64,000 bases of DNA from Planctomycetota bacterium. Lineage in GTDB: Bacteria; Planctomycetota; UBA1135; GCA-002686595. The notes beneath the pieces are model-generated. The model saw only the letters and a list, made by a program, of their open reading frames with translations, did no database searches and was not told the origin of the DNA. The stretch covers positions 1 to 64,000 of the forward strand of contig JAEUHZ010000046.1 of assembly GCA_016795205.1 (NCBI GenBank), written 5' to 3'. Of the stretch, positions 53,993 through 62,160 are shown in pieces. A program made the translations under genes and the position numbers. Each line of letters opens with the position of its first letter. The stretch's first letter is position 1.

Positions 53993-55261
53993 ATGCAGGG
54001 TCGCACGATCGTCGTGGGCGGCGGCGTCATGGGCGCGGCGATCGCCTGGAGCGCGGCTCGCCGCGCGGACCCGATCGAGGCGCCGGTCGTGCTCTACGAG
54101 CAGACTCGGCTCGCGGCCGGCTCGTCGGGACGGTCGGGCGCGATCCTGCGGCAGTTCTACTCGGACGCGGAGCTCGTGCGGGTCGCGCGGGACTCGTTGC
54201 GGGCCTACGCCGGCTTCCAGGCCACGACGGGGCGCGACATCGCCTTCCAGCGGATGGGCGTGCTCTCGATCGGCGGACCGGGTGCCCCGGGGACGGTCGA
54301 GCTCGTCGAGCGCACCGCCAGGCTGTTGCGCGCTCACGGCGTCGACGCGCGACTGGTCGACGCCCAGGCGATGCGGGAGCTGGTACCCGGGCTCGCCGTC
54401 GACGACGCTGCGGTGGGTTGCTACGAGCCCGACGGGGCAGGGGTCGACCCCGTGCGCACCGTCGAGGCCTTCGCGGCGCTGGCGCGCGAACTCGGCGCGA
54501 TCACGCGGATCGGCGAGCGCGTGCGCGAGATCGTGGTGGAGCACGGTCGCGTGCGCGGGGTCCGCAAGGACCACGAGTTCGTCGAGGCCGCGCGGGTCGT
54601 CGTGGCGGCGGGGCCGTGGAGCCGGCCGCTGCTCGCCGCGGCCGGCATCGAGCTCCCGCTGACCGTCGTGCGGCCGGAGCAGCACTTCCTGGCGCTGCCG
54701 CGCGTGCCGGAGACGCCGAGCCCGGCGTCGCACGACGTCGTCGCCGATTCCGTGCTGGACCGCTTCGGCGTGGCGGCGCGCAAGCTGCCGTCGCCGGCAC
54801 ACCCCGTGATCCTGGACGTCGAGCGCGGCTTCTACACCCGCTGCGAGGGGCACGCGCAGCGCACGCGCGTCGGCCGGATGGACTACACCCGCGACGAGCC
54901 CGTGCCGGACCCCGACGCGCTGGACGAGACGGTCAGCGACGCGTTCCGCGCCTGGGCGCGCGCGTCGCTCGAAGCCCGCCTGCCCGCCTACGCGCGTGAG
55001 GCCGACGCGGGCTCGCTCGTCGGCCTCTACACGCTGACGCCCGACGCGCAGGCCGCGATCGGTGCGTGGCCCGCCCTCGAGGGGCTCTTCATCGTGACCG
55101 GTTTCAGCGGCCACGGCTTCAAGCTCGCGCCCTCGATCGGCGCGGGCGTCGCGCAGATGCTCGCCGGCGAGCCCGTGACGGCCTTCGATCCGGCCTTCTT
55201 CGACCCGGCGCGCTTCGCCCGGCGGGGTGCCGGGCGCGAGTCACGCGCGTTCGGCCTGTGA
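53993..55261 (+). CDS. FAD-dependent amino acid/amine oxidoreductase (DAO family)
   Basis: This 422-residue flavoprotein of the D-amino-acid oxidase/sarcosine oxidase beta/glycine oxidase superfamily has N-terminal GGGVMGAAIAW for FAD. The segment SSGRSGAILRQFYSD is typical of this family. RVVVAAGPWSRPLL comes mid-protein, and the C-terminal FAD-contact motif VTGFSGHGFKLAPSIG follows. The substrate is probably a secondary amine or N-methyl amino acid; heteromeric partner subunits are not encoded nearby, suggesting a monomeric enzyme. Its stop codon forms one foot of a hairpin shared with the convergent regulator gene. Confidence 0.88.
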   Translation: MQGRTIVVGGGVMGAAIAWSAARRADPIEAPVVLYEQTRLAAGSSGRSGAILRQFYSDAELVRVARDSLRAYAGFQATTGRDIAFQRMGVLSIGGPGAPGTVELVERTARLLRAHGVDARLVDAQAMRELVPGLAVDDAAVGCYEPDGAGVDPVRTVEAFAALARELGAITRIGERVREIVVEHGRVRGVRKDHEFVEAARVVVAAGPWSRPLLAAAGIELPLTVVRPEQHFLALPRVPETPSPASHDVVADSVLDRFGVAARKLPSPAHPVILDVERGFYTRCEGHAQRTRVGRMDYTRDEPVPDPDALDETVSDAFRAWARASLEARLPAYAREADAGSLVGLYTLTPDAQAAIGAWPALEGLFIVTGFSGHGFKLAPSIGAGVAQMLAGEPVTAFDPAFFDPARFARRGAGRESRAFGL

Positions 55262-55285
55262 CGCGGCGGCAGCGGCGCCGCGTCA
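55259..55285. terminator. Bidirectional hairpin built from the two facing stop codons
   Basis: A perfect 9-bp inverted repeat TGACGCGGC/GCCGCGTCA with a 9-nt loop spans 55259-55285. Its first three bases are the TGA stop of the flavin oxidase and its last three are the complement of the TGA stop of the response regulator. It is positioned to terminate both transcripts, although neither side has a T-tract. Confidence 0.5.
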
Positions 55286-56662
55286 GGCGACCAAGCCGGT
55301 CGAGCGCCAGAGCTTCATCTTGTTCGACAGCGTGCGGGCCGTGACGCCCAGGCGGCGAGCGGCCTCGGTCTTGTTGCCGCGCGTGGCCTGGAGCGTGGCC
55401 AGGATCGAGACGCGCTCGATCTCCTCGAGCTTGCGGTTCGCGAGCTGGGGACCGAGCGCCTCGGTGGGGCTCGACGCGGAGGCGGTCGACGCCGGCGTGC
55501 CGCCGGAAGCCACCAGCGCCAGGTCGGCGACGTCGATGCGCGTGTGACGCAGGGCGACCACCGCGCGCTGGAGCGTGTTCTCGAGCTCGCGCACGTTGCC
55601 CGGCCAGCTCCACGCTTGGAGCGCCTCGGCCGCTTCCGGCGTGAACGTGGGGGTCTCGAGGCCGGTGCTCTTGGCGAACGCCGTGGCGAAGTGCTGGGCC
55701 AGCGGCATGACGTCCTCGCGGCGGTCCCGCAGGGGCGCGACGCGCACGGGCAAGACGTTCAGGCGGTAGTACAGCTCCTCGCGGAAGCGGCCGGCGCGCA
55801 TCTCGGAGGCCAGGTCGCGACTGGTGGTCGCCAGGATGCGCACGTCGACGCGTTGGGTCGTGGAGCCGCCCAGGCGCTCGAACTCCTCGTCCTCGACCAG
55901 GCGCAGGAGGCGCGCCTGCACGGACGCGGGGATCTCGCCGATCTCGTCCAGGAGCAACGTGCCGCCGTCGGCCAGCTCGACCCGGCCCTCGCGGCCGCGC
56001 TGGGAGCCGCTGGCGCGGTCGTGCCCGAACAGCTCCAGGAGCAGCAACTGCTCGGGCATCGAGGCGCAGTTCACGCGAATGAACGGTCCGTCCTTGCGCG
56101 GGCTCGATTCGTGGATGTAGCGCGCCAGGCGTTCCTTGCCCGTGCCGCTCTCGCCGGTGATCAGCACCGTGCCCTTGCTGCGGGCGTAGCGCGCCGCGGT
56201 CCGCAGGGTCTCGAGCATCGCCGCGCTCTTCGCCACCATCCCCGACGCGGACGCGCTCATCTCCTGGCGCAGGTACTCGTTCTCGCGGATCAGACGCGCC
56301 GTGCGCTCGACGCGCTCGATCACGACCTCGAGCGCCTCCGCCGTGCACGGCTTGAGCAAGACGTCGGACGCGCCAGCCCGCATGGCCTGCACCGCGGTCT
56401 CCACGGTGCCCTGCGCGGTGATCATCACCGAAGGCACGCCCGGCACCGTCTCGCGGATGCGCTTGATCAGCTCGACGCCGTCCATCCCCGGCATCCGCAA
56501 GTCCGCGAGCACGAGGTCGGGCGCGCTGGCCGCCGCGCGCTCGAGCGCCTCGGCGCCGTTCTTGGCCTCGACCGGCTTGTAGCCGAGGGCCGTGACGGCC
56601 TCGACGAGGAACTCGCGGCTGAGCTGGTCGTCGTCGACGACGAGGATTCGTTGGATGGACAT
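55283..56662 (-). CDS. NtrC-family response regulator lacking the GAFTGA loop
   Basis: This 459-residue regulator starts at ATG 56662. The receiver domain (1-120) has acidic pocket DDD at 10-12, phospho-acceptor Asp54 and a Thr/Lys switch (MITAQG, LLKP). The AAA+ domain (about 140-370) has Walker A GESGTGKE at 170-177, Walker B GGTLLLDE at 233-240 and arginine-finger region FREELYYRLNVLP. A Fis-type HTH closes the protein (NKTEAARRLGVTARTLSNK). After ELFGH (210-214) the expected GAFTGA is replaced by RASGSQ with a two-residue shortening, so sigma-54 contact is unlikely. It follows the kinase by 11 bp. Confidence 0.9.
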   Translation of the reverse strand: MSIQRILVVDDDQLSREFLVEAVTALGYKPVEAKNGAEALERAAASAPDLVLADLRMPGMDGVELIKRIRETVPGVPSVMITAQGTVETAVQAMRAGASDVLLKPCTAEALEVVIERVERTARLIRENEYLRQEMSASASGMVAKSAAMLETLRTAARYARSKGTVLITGESGTGKERLARYIHESSPRKDGPFIRVNCASMPEQLLLLELFGHDRASGSQRGREGRVELADGGTLLLDEIGEIPASVQARLLRLVEDEEFERLGGSTTQRVDVRILATTSRDLASEMRAGRFREELYYRLNVLPVRVAPLRDRREDVMPLAQHFATAFAKSTGLETPTFTPEAAEALQAWSWPGNVRELENTLQRAVVALRHTRIDVADLALVASGGTPASTASASSPTEALGPQLANRKLEEIERVSILATLQATRGNKTEAARRLGVTARTLSNKMKLWRSTGLVA

Positions 56663-56673
56663 CGGGGGTCTCG

Positions 56674-57588
56674 TTACCTGGGTTCGAAGGGGATGCGCAG
56701 TCGTGTCGCGGCCCCGCCCAGGGGCCCGTGTGAAGCGGAGACCTCGAACCGGCCCCCGTGGAGTTCGGCGATGGCGCGCACGAGCACGAGGCCGAGCCCC
56801 GTGCCCTCGCACTTCGTCGTGAAGAACGGCTCGTCGAGCCCGCGGCGCGCGTGCGCCGGGACTCCCGAGCCGGAGTCGTGGACGGCGATCTCGATCTCGC
56901 CGCCGGCCAGCGTCACGCGCACGTCGACGCGGCCCCCGTCGGGAACGGCTTGGAGCGCGTTCGCGACGAGGTTCCGCAGCGCCGTGCGCAGCTTGATCCG
57001 ATCACCCGCGAATCGCGGGCAATCCACGCTGTTCGTGATCGTCCAGCGCTCCGCGCCGCCGCGCCCGTCGAGGACGCGGCGCGCGGACGCGACGGCCGTG
57101 GCCACCAGCTCGTCCGGATCGACACCCTCGCGCGCCAACGGCTTGCGCGAGGCGATCGACAGCAGGCTGGTCGCGACCTCCTCGACCTCGTCGACGGCCT
57201 CGACGATGCGGGTCGCCCAGCGGCGTTCGTTCCCGTCGCGGTCGGCGTGACGCTCGATGAGCTCGGCGAAGCCCCGCGCCGCGTGCAGGGGGTTGCGGAT
57301 CTCGTGCGCGATCCCGCCGGCCATCGCTCCCAGCCGCGCGAGGCGCTCCTCGCCGGCCAGCCGCTGCTCGAGTTCGTGGACGCGAGCGCTCTGCGCAGCG
57401 GGGTCGTGCTCCGTGGCCGGACCACGGTCGCGCAGCGCGGCCAGCTCGCGTTCAGCCGCCTCGCAGCGCTCGGAGAGCTCCGCCAGGCTGCAGAGGACGG
57501 CCTCCGAGACGCCGCTGAGCGCGCGGGCCACGTCGGCCGGTCCGATCGCGGCGGGAGCCGGGTGCAGGTGCCTGGAGCCGCCGCTCAT
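56674..57588 (-). CDS. Soluble NtrB-type sensor histidine kinase
   Basis: This 304-residue kinase has no transmembrane segment. A coiled-coil-like N-terminal region (about 35-85) precedes the phospho-acceptor H-box AGGIAHEIRNPLHAARG with His95. An HATPase domain follows, with N-box LRNLVANALQAV, G1 HDSGSGVP, F-box EPFFTTK and G2 GTGLGLVLVR. It presumably phosphorylates the NtrC-like regulator 11 bp downstream. The start overlaps the stop of the degenerate sensor gene by 4 nt, so the three genes form one operon. The signal is unknown; the N-terminus lacks a PAS domain. Confidence 0.92.
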   Translation of the reverse strand: MSGGSRHLHPAPAAIGPADVARALSGVSEAVLCSLAELSERCEAAERELAALRDRGPATEHDPAAQSARVHELEQRLAGEERLARLGAMAGGIAHEIRNPLHAARGFAELIERHADRDGNERRWATRIVEAVDEVEEVATSLLSIASRKPLAREGVDPDELVATAVASARRVLDGRGGAERWTITNSVDCPRFAGDRIKLRTALRNLVANALQAVPDGGRVDVRVTLAGGEIEIAVHDSGSGVPAHARRGLDEPFFTTKCEGTGLGLVLVRAIAELHGGRFEVSASHGPLGGAATRLRIPFEPR

Positions 57589-58214
57589 CGCGCGTCCTCG
57601 GCTTTGGGCCCGAACTCCACCACGACGCGACTGGCTTCGGTCTCGAAGCGCACACGGGCCCCGAGGCGCGCGAGGTCGCGGCGCGCCAGCGCTTCCGCGA
57701 GCAGGGCGGACAGGGAGTCCGCGCCCACGTCCGCGCCTTGGAAGGTGACCGTGGCGCACAAGCCCGCTCCGCGTGGCACGACCAAGAGCGTCGCGTTGCC
57801 GGCGCCGCGTGCCAGGCCGTGCTCGACGACGCGCGCCAGGCTGCGCGACGCGAGCAGACCGTCGACGAGCACGCGCGCGCTGGGAGCTTCGACGGTGACG
57901 TTCAAGGCGCCACGCGCCGCGGGCGCGAGACCATCGAGCGCGGATCTCCCGATCTCCTCCAGCGTGCAGTTCTGCGGATGCACTGCCGGCGGCAGCGACC
58001 AGTCCACGAGCGCGCGGACGTCGCGCGCCAGCCCTTCGAGCTCGCGCAGCGCGCCCGCGACCGGCGGGTGGAGCACGTCCTCGGCCCGCAGGCAGGAGCG
58101 CACCGACTCCAGGGCCGCGCGCAGGGCCGCGACGCGCTGGCTCAACGCGCGCGCCGCGCCCTCGCCGCAAGGCGGCGCGGGGACGTGCACGGGGTCGAGG
58201 GCTGTCGTGGGCAT
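57585..58214 (-). CDS. Degenerate histidine-kinase-like protein
   Basis: This 209-residue protein has a helical N-terminal half (LSQRVAALRAALESVRSCL, LRELEGLARDVRALVDW) laid out like a dimerisation domain. The C-terminal half follows the strand/helix order of an HATPase fold (LNVTVEAPSARVLVDGLLASRSLARVVEHGL, NATLLVVPRGAGLCATVTF). No H-box histidine, N-box asparagine or glycine-rich lid motifs are seen, so it cannot be an active kinase as read. It may be an adaptor or regulatory subunit of the kinase encoded next, whose start overlaps its stop. Confidence in the family is moderate. Confidence 0.6.
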   Translation of the reverse strand: MPTTALDPVHVPAPPCGEGAARALSQRVAALRAALESVRSCLRAEDVLHPPVAGALRELEGLARDVRALVDWSLPPAVHPQNCTLEEIGRSALDGLAPAARGALNVTVEAPSARVLVDGLLASRSLARVVEHGLARGAGNATLLVVPRGAGLCATVTFQGADVGADSLSALLAEALARRDLARLGARVRFETEASRVVVEFGPKAEDAR

Positions 58215-58381
58215 CGGGTGGAAGGGCTTGCGCGGCGGCGCACCTCGCTCGGAGGCGGACCGCGGTGTGTGTCGGCACTTCCTGCCGGGTCCTTGACGAA
58301 AGTTCCGGGTGGGCGCGGACGCCCTTTCCCACCCCGGATCCGCAACCCGCCTGCAGCGAGCGGGAACACACAGCCCGCGAG

Positions 58382-59608
58382 TCAGCGCTTGGAAGTCGCT
58401 TTCAGCGCGGCGCGGCGCCAGGACTCCTCGAGCCTCTCCAGCCCCAGGCCGCTGATCTCGACCAGGGCCGCGAGCTCGCGGTCGCGGCGGAACGCGGGCG
58501 GGTCGAGGCCGTCCTGACGCGGGAGCGGATCGCTCACCGTCAGCAGGTAGGTGCGCATGCCGCGCGGACCGAGGCTCTCCAAGAGCCACGCGGCCTTGGA
58601 CCACGCGACCAGGTGATCGGGGCCCGACAGGTCCTCGAAGCGCCGCTTCCCCGCGAGGTCGGTCCAGGTCGGAGCGAAGCCGTTCGTGACCAAGCCCGCG
58701 ACGCGGGGCTCCCAGCGCCAGGCGTCGGCGCCTTCGCGCAGCGTGCCGCGCGCGTAGAGCGTGTAGCGCTCGTCGACCCGGCGCGAGGCGACGTGCGACC
58801 AGCCGTACTCGAACCACAGCGGGATCGGCGACGACATGCCGCGGAAGGCGACAGCCAGGTTCATGGCCACGTTCGCCGCCACCTGTGCGTGCAGCGCGGA
58901 GTCGGATTCGTGACCCCACGACTCGACGGCCTCGGCGCTGATGCCGAAGAACAGCGAGCCCCCCGGCAGGCGCTCGCGCATGGGATCGGTGCCGTCGCGC
59001 TGCACCACGAAGCGCACGAAGCGCGCCAGGGAGGAACGCCGCTCAGAGAGCAGCACCGTGTGCTTGCGTTCCATCCCCAGGTACGGGCCGGGCGCGATCG
59101 CCTGGGGACCGGAGCCGAAATCGTCCTCGGTGAGGCCGAAGCAGCGCAGGAAGTCCGCGTGCACGCTCTCGATCCGGCGCGCGTACAGGTGCAGTCGCAG
59201 CCAGGGGTCGAGCTTGCCCGCGGGGATCCGGGCCTTCGGGAAGGTCTCGCGGACCCAGGCGAGCTCGTCGGAGAGTCGCTTGCGCTCGATCTTGTCCGCC
59301 GAGAGCTTGTACGTCTGGAGCGTCGAGCCGATCCGGAAGTGCTCGGTCTCGACCCACAGGATCGGCAAGCCGCCCAGCTCGCGCTGGATCTCGACCGTGG
59401 TCACGCCCTCGCACCAGGGGAAGGGCCCGAGCGAGACGTAGCCCGCCGCGTCGAGCCCCGCGCGCTCGCCGCGCGTGTAGGGGTCGACGGTCTCGAAGTC
59501 CTCGGGCTTCGAGTCCTCCTGGGCTCGCGCGGGGGAGAGAGCCCACGCGAGCCCCAGGAGGCAGCCGAGGGCGAGCCGGAGCCGCCCGCCCACGGCCGGG
59601 ACGATCAT
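58382..59608 (-). CDS. Secreted protein of unknown function (DUF1570-like pattern)
   Basis: This 408-residue protein has a signal peptide (LALGCLLGLAWALSPARAQ). The N-terminal part of the mature protein (about 60-130) reads WVETEHFRIGSTLQTYKLS. The C-terminal part has the layout ESWGHESDSALHAQVAANVAM...PLWFEYGWSHVAS, reminiscent of metallopeptidase-like DUF1570 proteins, though no HExxH is present, so it would be inactive as a zinc protease. It follows the CxxC protein by 11 bp, suggesting an operon. Confidence 0.7.
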   Translation of the reverse strand: MIVPAVGGRLRLALGCLLGLAWALSPARAQEDSKPEDFETVDPYTRGERAGLDAAGYVSLGPFPWCEGVTTVEIQRELGGLPILWVETEHFRIGSTLQTYKLSADKIERKRLSDELAWVRETFPKARIPAGKLDPWLRLHLYARRIESVHADFLRCFGLTEDDFGSGPQAIAPGPYLGMERKHTVLLSERRSSLARFVRFVVQRDGTDPMRERLPGGSLFFGISAEAVESWGHESDSALHAQVAANVAMNLAVAFRGMSSPIPLWFEYGWSHVASRRVDERYTLYARGTLREGADAWRWEPRVAGLVTNGFAPTWTDLAGKRRFEDLSGPDHLVAWSKAAWLLESLGPRGMRTYLLTVSDPLPRQDGLDPPAFRRDRELAALVEISGLGLERLEESWRRAALKATSKR

Positions 59609-59619
59609 CGTCGCCGGGG

Positions 59620-60381
59620 TCAGCGGGCCGCGCCCGCGGCCTCCGAGGCCGGGGTGCGGGGCTGGACCTCGAAGATCTTCGCGACCCCCTCGCGCGCCGC
59701 CAGAGCCGCCTGCTTCGCGGCTCGAAGGTCGGCGTCGAGCTTCTTGACCTTCGTGACGTCGACGTTGGGCGTCTCCATGAGCGCGCCCAGGCGGGTCTCG
59801 AGGTCCGTGACCTTGCGCTCGCACTCGTCGACCCGGTCGAGCCCGGCGAGCACCTGCTTCGTGACCTTGGCGGCGTCGAGGCCGTAGGCATGGAGCAGCG
59901 TGGCCTCCATCGCCGACCACAGCTCCACCCGCGACGTGTCCGACTCCAGCGGGCGCTTCAGCGAACCGTCGCGCGCCGAGACGAAGAGGTGCTCGGCGTC
60001 GTTGTCCGGGAAGAGCGCGTTGAACGGATGCGTCGGGTCGACGACGTCGACCGGCAGCTTGACGCAGCGGAAGAAGCGCGCGAGGACCAATGTGCGCTCG
60101 TTGGACTCGGTGCGCGAGAGCAGCGCGTCGTCGGTCTTGTTGCACACCGTGCACTCGCGCAGGACGAGCAGCGGGCGCGGGTCGTTCCCGGCCAGCACCG
60201 CGATGGCCTGCTCGCGCGGGAGTGCCGCGCGTCGGGCCTCGACGCCCGTGCCGTGCGCCGGCGCCGCCGCGGGATCCGCGGTGTGCACCGGGTAGTTCCA
60301 GCGCAGATCGAGCAGCTCGCGCGAGCCGACGCCGCGCTGCACGCTGGTCGGCACGCCGCGCACGATCTTGGCGGGTTTCAT
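59620..60381 (-). CDS. Thioredoxin-fold-like CxxC protein, probably the mature part of a longer exported protein
   Basis: From the ATG at 60381 the product is 253 residues. Residues about 70-145 look like a thioredoxin-type fold (PRPLLVLRECTVCNKTDDALL with CTVC; LFVSARDGS), followed by a charged helical C-terminus (ERKVTDLETRLGALME). No ribosome-binding site precedes 60381. The same frame continues upstream through a Gly/Ala-rich linker to a TGA at 60508-60510, and beyond it to a signal-peptide-coding ATG at 60597. It may therefore be translated by readthrough or reinitiation, or be a broken gene. It is upstream of and 11 bp from the secreted protein gene. Confidence 0.65.
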   Translation of the reverse strand: MKPAKIVRGVPTSVQRGVGSRELLDLRWNYPVHTADPAAAPAHGTGVEARRAALPREQAIAVLAGNDPRPLLVLRECTVCNKTDDALLSRTESNERTLVLARFFRCVKLPVDVVDPTHPFNALFPDNDAEHLFVSARDGSLKRPLESDTSRVELWSAMEATLLHAYGLDAAKVTKQVLAGLDRVDECERKVTDLETRLGALMETPNVDVTKVKKLDADLRAAKQAALAAREGVAKIFEVQPRTPASEAAGAAR

Positions 60382-60507
60382 CGCACCGGTGGGCGTGGCC
60401 GCGCCGCCGGTCGCTCCCGCGCCTCCGCCACCTGCTCGACCACCGACGCCGCCTCCGCGCGCGTCACCCGGTGCGGACGGCGAACTCGCCGCCCCTCGCC
60501 GGGGGCC

Positions 60508-60597
60508 TCAACAGCCGGGGAGCGCCTTCGCCGGCATGTACGCCGCGCCCACGGTCAGGGCGGCGAGGCCGGCGGCCAGTGCGAACTTCGCTTGCAT
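60508..60597 (-). CDS. 29-codon signal-peptide ORF ending in UGA, in frame with the downstream CxxC gene
   Basis: The ORF encodes MQAKFALAAGLAALTVGA then AYMPAKALPGC, a short export signal ending in Cys. It has GAGGA about 10 nt before the ATG and a TATAAC hexamer at 60660-60665 that could be its -10 box. The UGA is followed in the same frame by 42 sense codons rich in Gly/Ala and then by the gene at 60381. A GCCCC/GGGGC hairpin begins 1 nt after the UGA (60491-60506). The interpretations are nonsense mutation (for example of a GGA codon), selenocysteine or readthrough. Confidence 0.6.
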   Translation of the reverse strand: MQAKFALAAGLAALTVGAAYMPAKALPGC

Positions 60598-60746
60598 CGG
60601 AGCTGTCCTCTTCGGATCCAGAGCGCGGGTCTCTCCCGCGGGGCGCCAAGTCCGTCTTGGTTATACAGCGACCCTCGGCAGGTTGCGCGGCCGGTCAATC
60701 TGGCGCCCTCGTTGCCCCGCCTGCCCCCCGGGGGAGAATCAGGCAG

Positions 60747-61361
60747 ATGGCTTCCGAGCCCGACCTGCCCCCCGCCGACCCGGACGCTCGCAGCCGGGCG
60801 CTCCTGGAGCGCTGGCAGGTGGGGGGGGACGTCGACGCCCTCGACGAGCTGCTGCGCTCCGAGGTCGACCTCCTGGCCCGCCGCCTGCGCGCTCGCGGCG
60901 GCGCCGTCAGCGCGTCCCACAGCGCCTCGGACCTGGCCCAGGAGGCCGTGCTGCGCCTCCTGCGCCTGGACGAGACGCCAACGTTCGACGACCCGCGCGC
61001 GCTGCGCGCCTACCTGTGGACCTCGGCCTGGCGCCTGCTCGCGAACCAAGCCCAGCGCCCTGGGCGCGCGCTCGTGCGCCTGTCGGATTCCGAGACCGGG
61101 ACGCTGTCGGGGATGCTCGGCGCGACGGGTGGGCTGGGAGCGATCGAGCGCGACGACCAGCGCACGGCGCTCGAGGTCGTGGTCAACCTGCTCGACGAGA
61201 ACGACCGCGAGGCGCTGACGCTGGTGTACTTCCGCGGGCTGTCGGTCGAGGACGCGGCGCGCGCGGCGAACGTCACGCGCGGCGCGTTCGACGTGCGGCT
61301 GATGCGCGCGCGGCGGCGGCTGGCGGAGCGGCTCGTGGATTGGGCAGACGTCGTGGGGTGA
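60747..61361 (+). CDS. ECF-family RNA polymerase sigma factor
   Basis: This 204-residue stand-alone sigma-70-family factor has region 2 at about 22-95 (SASDLAQEAVLRLLRL, ALRAYLWTSAWRLLANQAQR) and region 4 at about 145-195 (LLDENDREALTLVYFRGLSVEDAARAA then NVTRGAFDVRLMRARRRL). ATG 60747 is preceded by AGG and GGGGGAG. No anti-sigma gene is adjacent. The kinase at 62161-63216 and TPR protein at 63285 are of types often paired with such sigma factors in planctomycetes, but they lie on the opposite strand. It diverges from the CxxC/secreted-protein operon. Confidence 0.9.
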   Translation: MASEPDLPPADPDARSRALLERWQVGGDVDALDELLRSEVDLLARRLRARGGAVSASHSASDLAQEAVLRLLRLDETPTFDDPRALRAYLWTSAWRLLANQAQRPGRALVRLSDSETGTLSGMLGATGGLGAIERDDQRTALEVVVNLLDENDREALTLVYFRGLSVEDAARAANVTRGAFDVRLMRARRRLAERLVDWADVVG

Positions 61362-61494
61362 GCGGGCAGAGCGCCCCGTCCGCAACTTGCGGATCCCACA
61401 CCAAGCGCAGGATGATCCGCCCCGCGGTGAGCGCGACAGCCGCGCCCGACGGCAGACGCGCGAGCCGGAATCGCACCCACGAGGAGTCACGCAC

Positions 61495-61977
61495 GTGAGG
61501 ATTGCCCTGAGGTTCCATCCCGTCCTGGCGCTGCTCGCGCCGGCCTTCGTCCTGTTGGCCTCTGGACCGGGCGCCCCCGACATCCAGGGTTCGAGCAGCG
61601 CCGATGCGCCCCCAACCAAGCAGGAGAAGCCCGTGCGCATCGAGTACCTCGAGGTCGTGACCGCCGACGTGGACACCACCTGCAAGACCTTGGAGTCGCT
61701 GCACGGGGTGACCTTCAGCGCACCCGTGGCCGGGCTCGGCAACGCGCGCACGGCGAAGCTCGCGGGTGGCGGCCGGCTCGGCGTGCGAGCGCCGTTGCGC
61801 AAGGACGAGGCACCCGTGGTCCGGCCCTACGTGTTGGTCGACGACATCGAGGCCGCGGTGAAGGCCGCTCAGGCGGCCGGCGGGGAGATCGCGATGGCCG
61901 CCACGGAAATCCCGGGCCAGGGCAAGTTTGCGATCTACTTCCAGTCAGGCATCGGGTACGGCCTGTGGCAGCTCTGA
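61495..61977 (+). CDS. Exported VOC (glyoxalase/dioxygenase-fold) protein
   Basis: This 160-residue protein starts at GTG 61495 with GAGGAG upstream. A hydrophobic signal segment (FHPVLALLAPAFVLLASG) is followed by a linker. One VOC unit then follows (IEYLEVVTADVDTTCKTLESL, then LVDDIEAAVKAAQAAGGEIAM and FAIYFQSGIGYGLWQL). VOC proteins include glyoxalases and dioxygenases using a bound metal; the ligands here are not obvious, so a binding rather than catalytic role is possible. Its export is unusual for the family. Confidence 0.8.
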   Translation: MRIALRFHPVLALLAPAFVLLASGPGAPDIQGSSSADAPPTKQEKPVRIEYLEVVTADVDTTCKTLESLHGVTFSAPVAGLGNARTAKLAGGGRLGVRAPLRKDEAPVVRPYVLVDDIEAAVKAAQAAGGEIAMAATEIPGQGKFAIYFQSGIGYGLWQL

Positions 61978-62160
61978 AGCGCGGCCCTGACGCTCTCAGC
62001 GCCGGGGTCAGTTCAGCAAGCTGTGCCACCTCGCCCCTCGGTTGTCCTCGAAGGCGCCCCGAAGCCAACGCCGACATCGCCTGTACGCTAGATCCTCAGC
62101 AAGCTGCGGGGATGGACAGGCGCGATGAACGAACTAGGGGCGCTCCGCGGAGACCCGGTC

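Noticed and set aside
60491..60510. Confident selenocysteine (SECIS) assignment at the in-frame UGA
   Set aside because: The hairpin is only 5 bp and lacks a recognisable SECIS apical pattern; kept only as one of several hypotheses.
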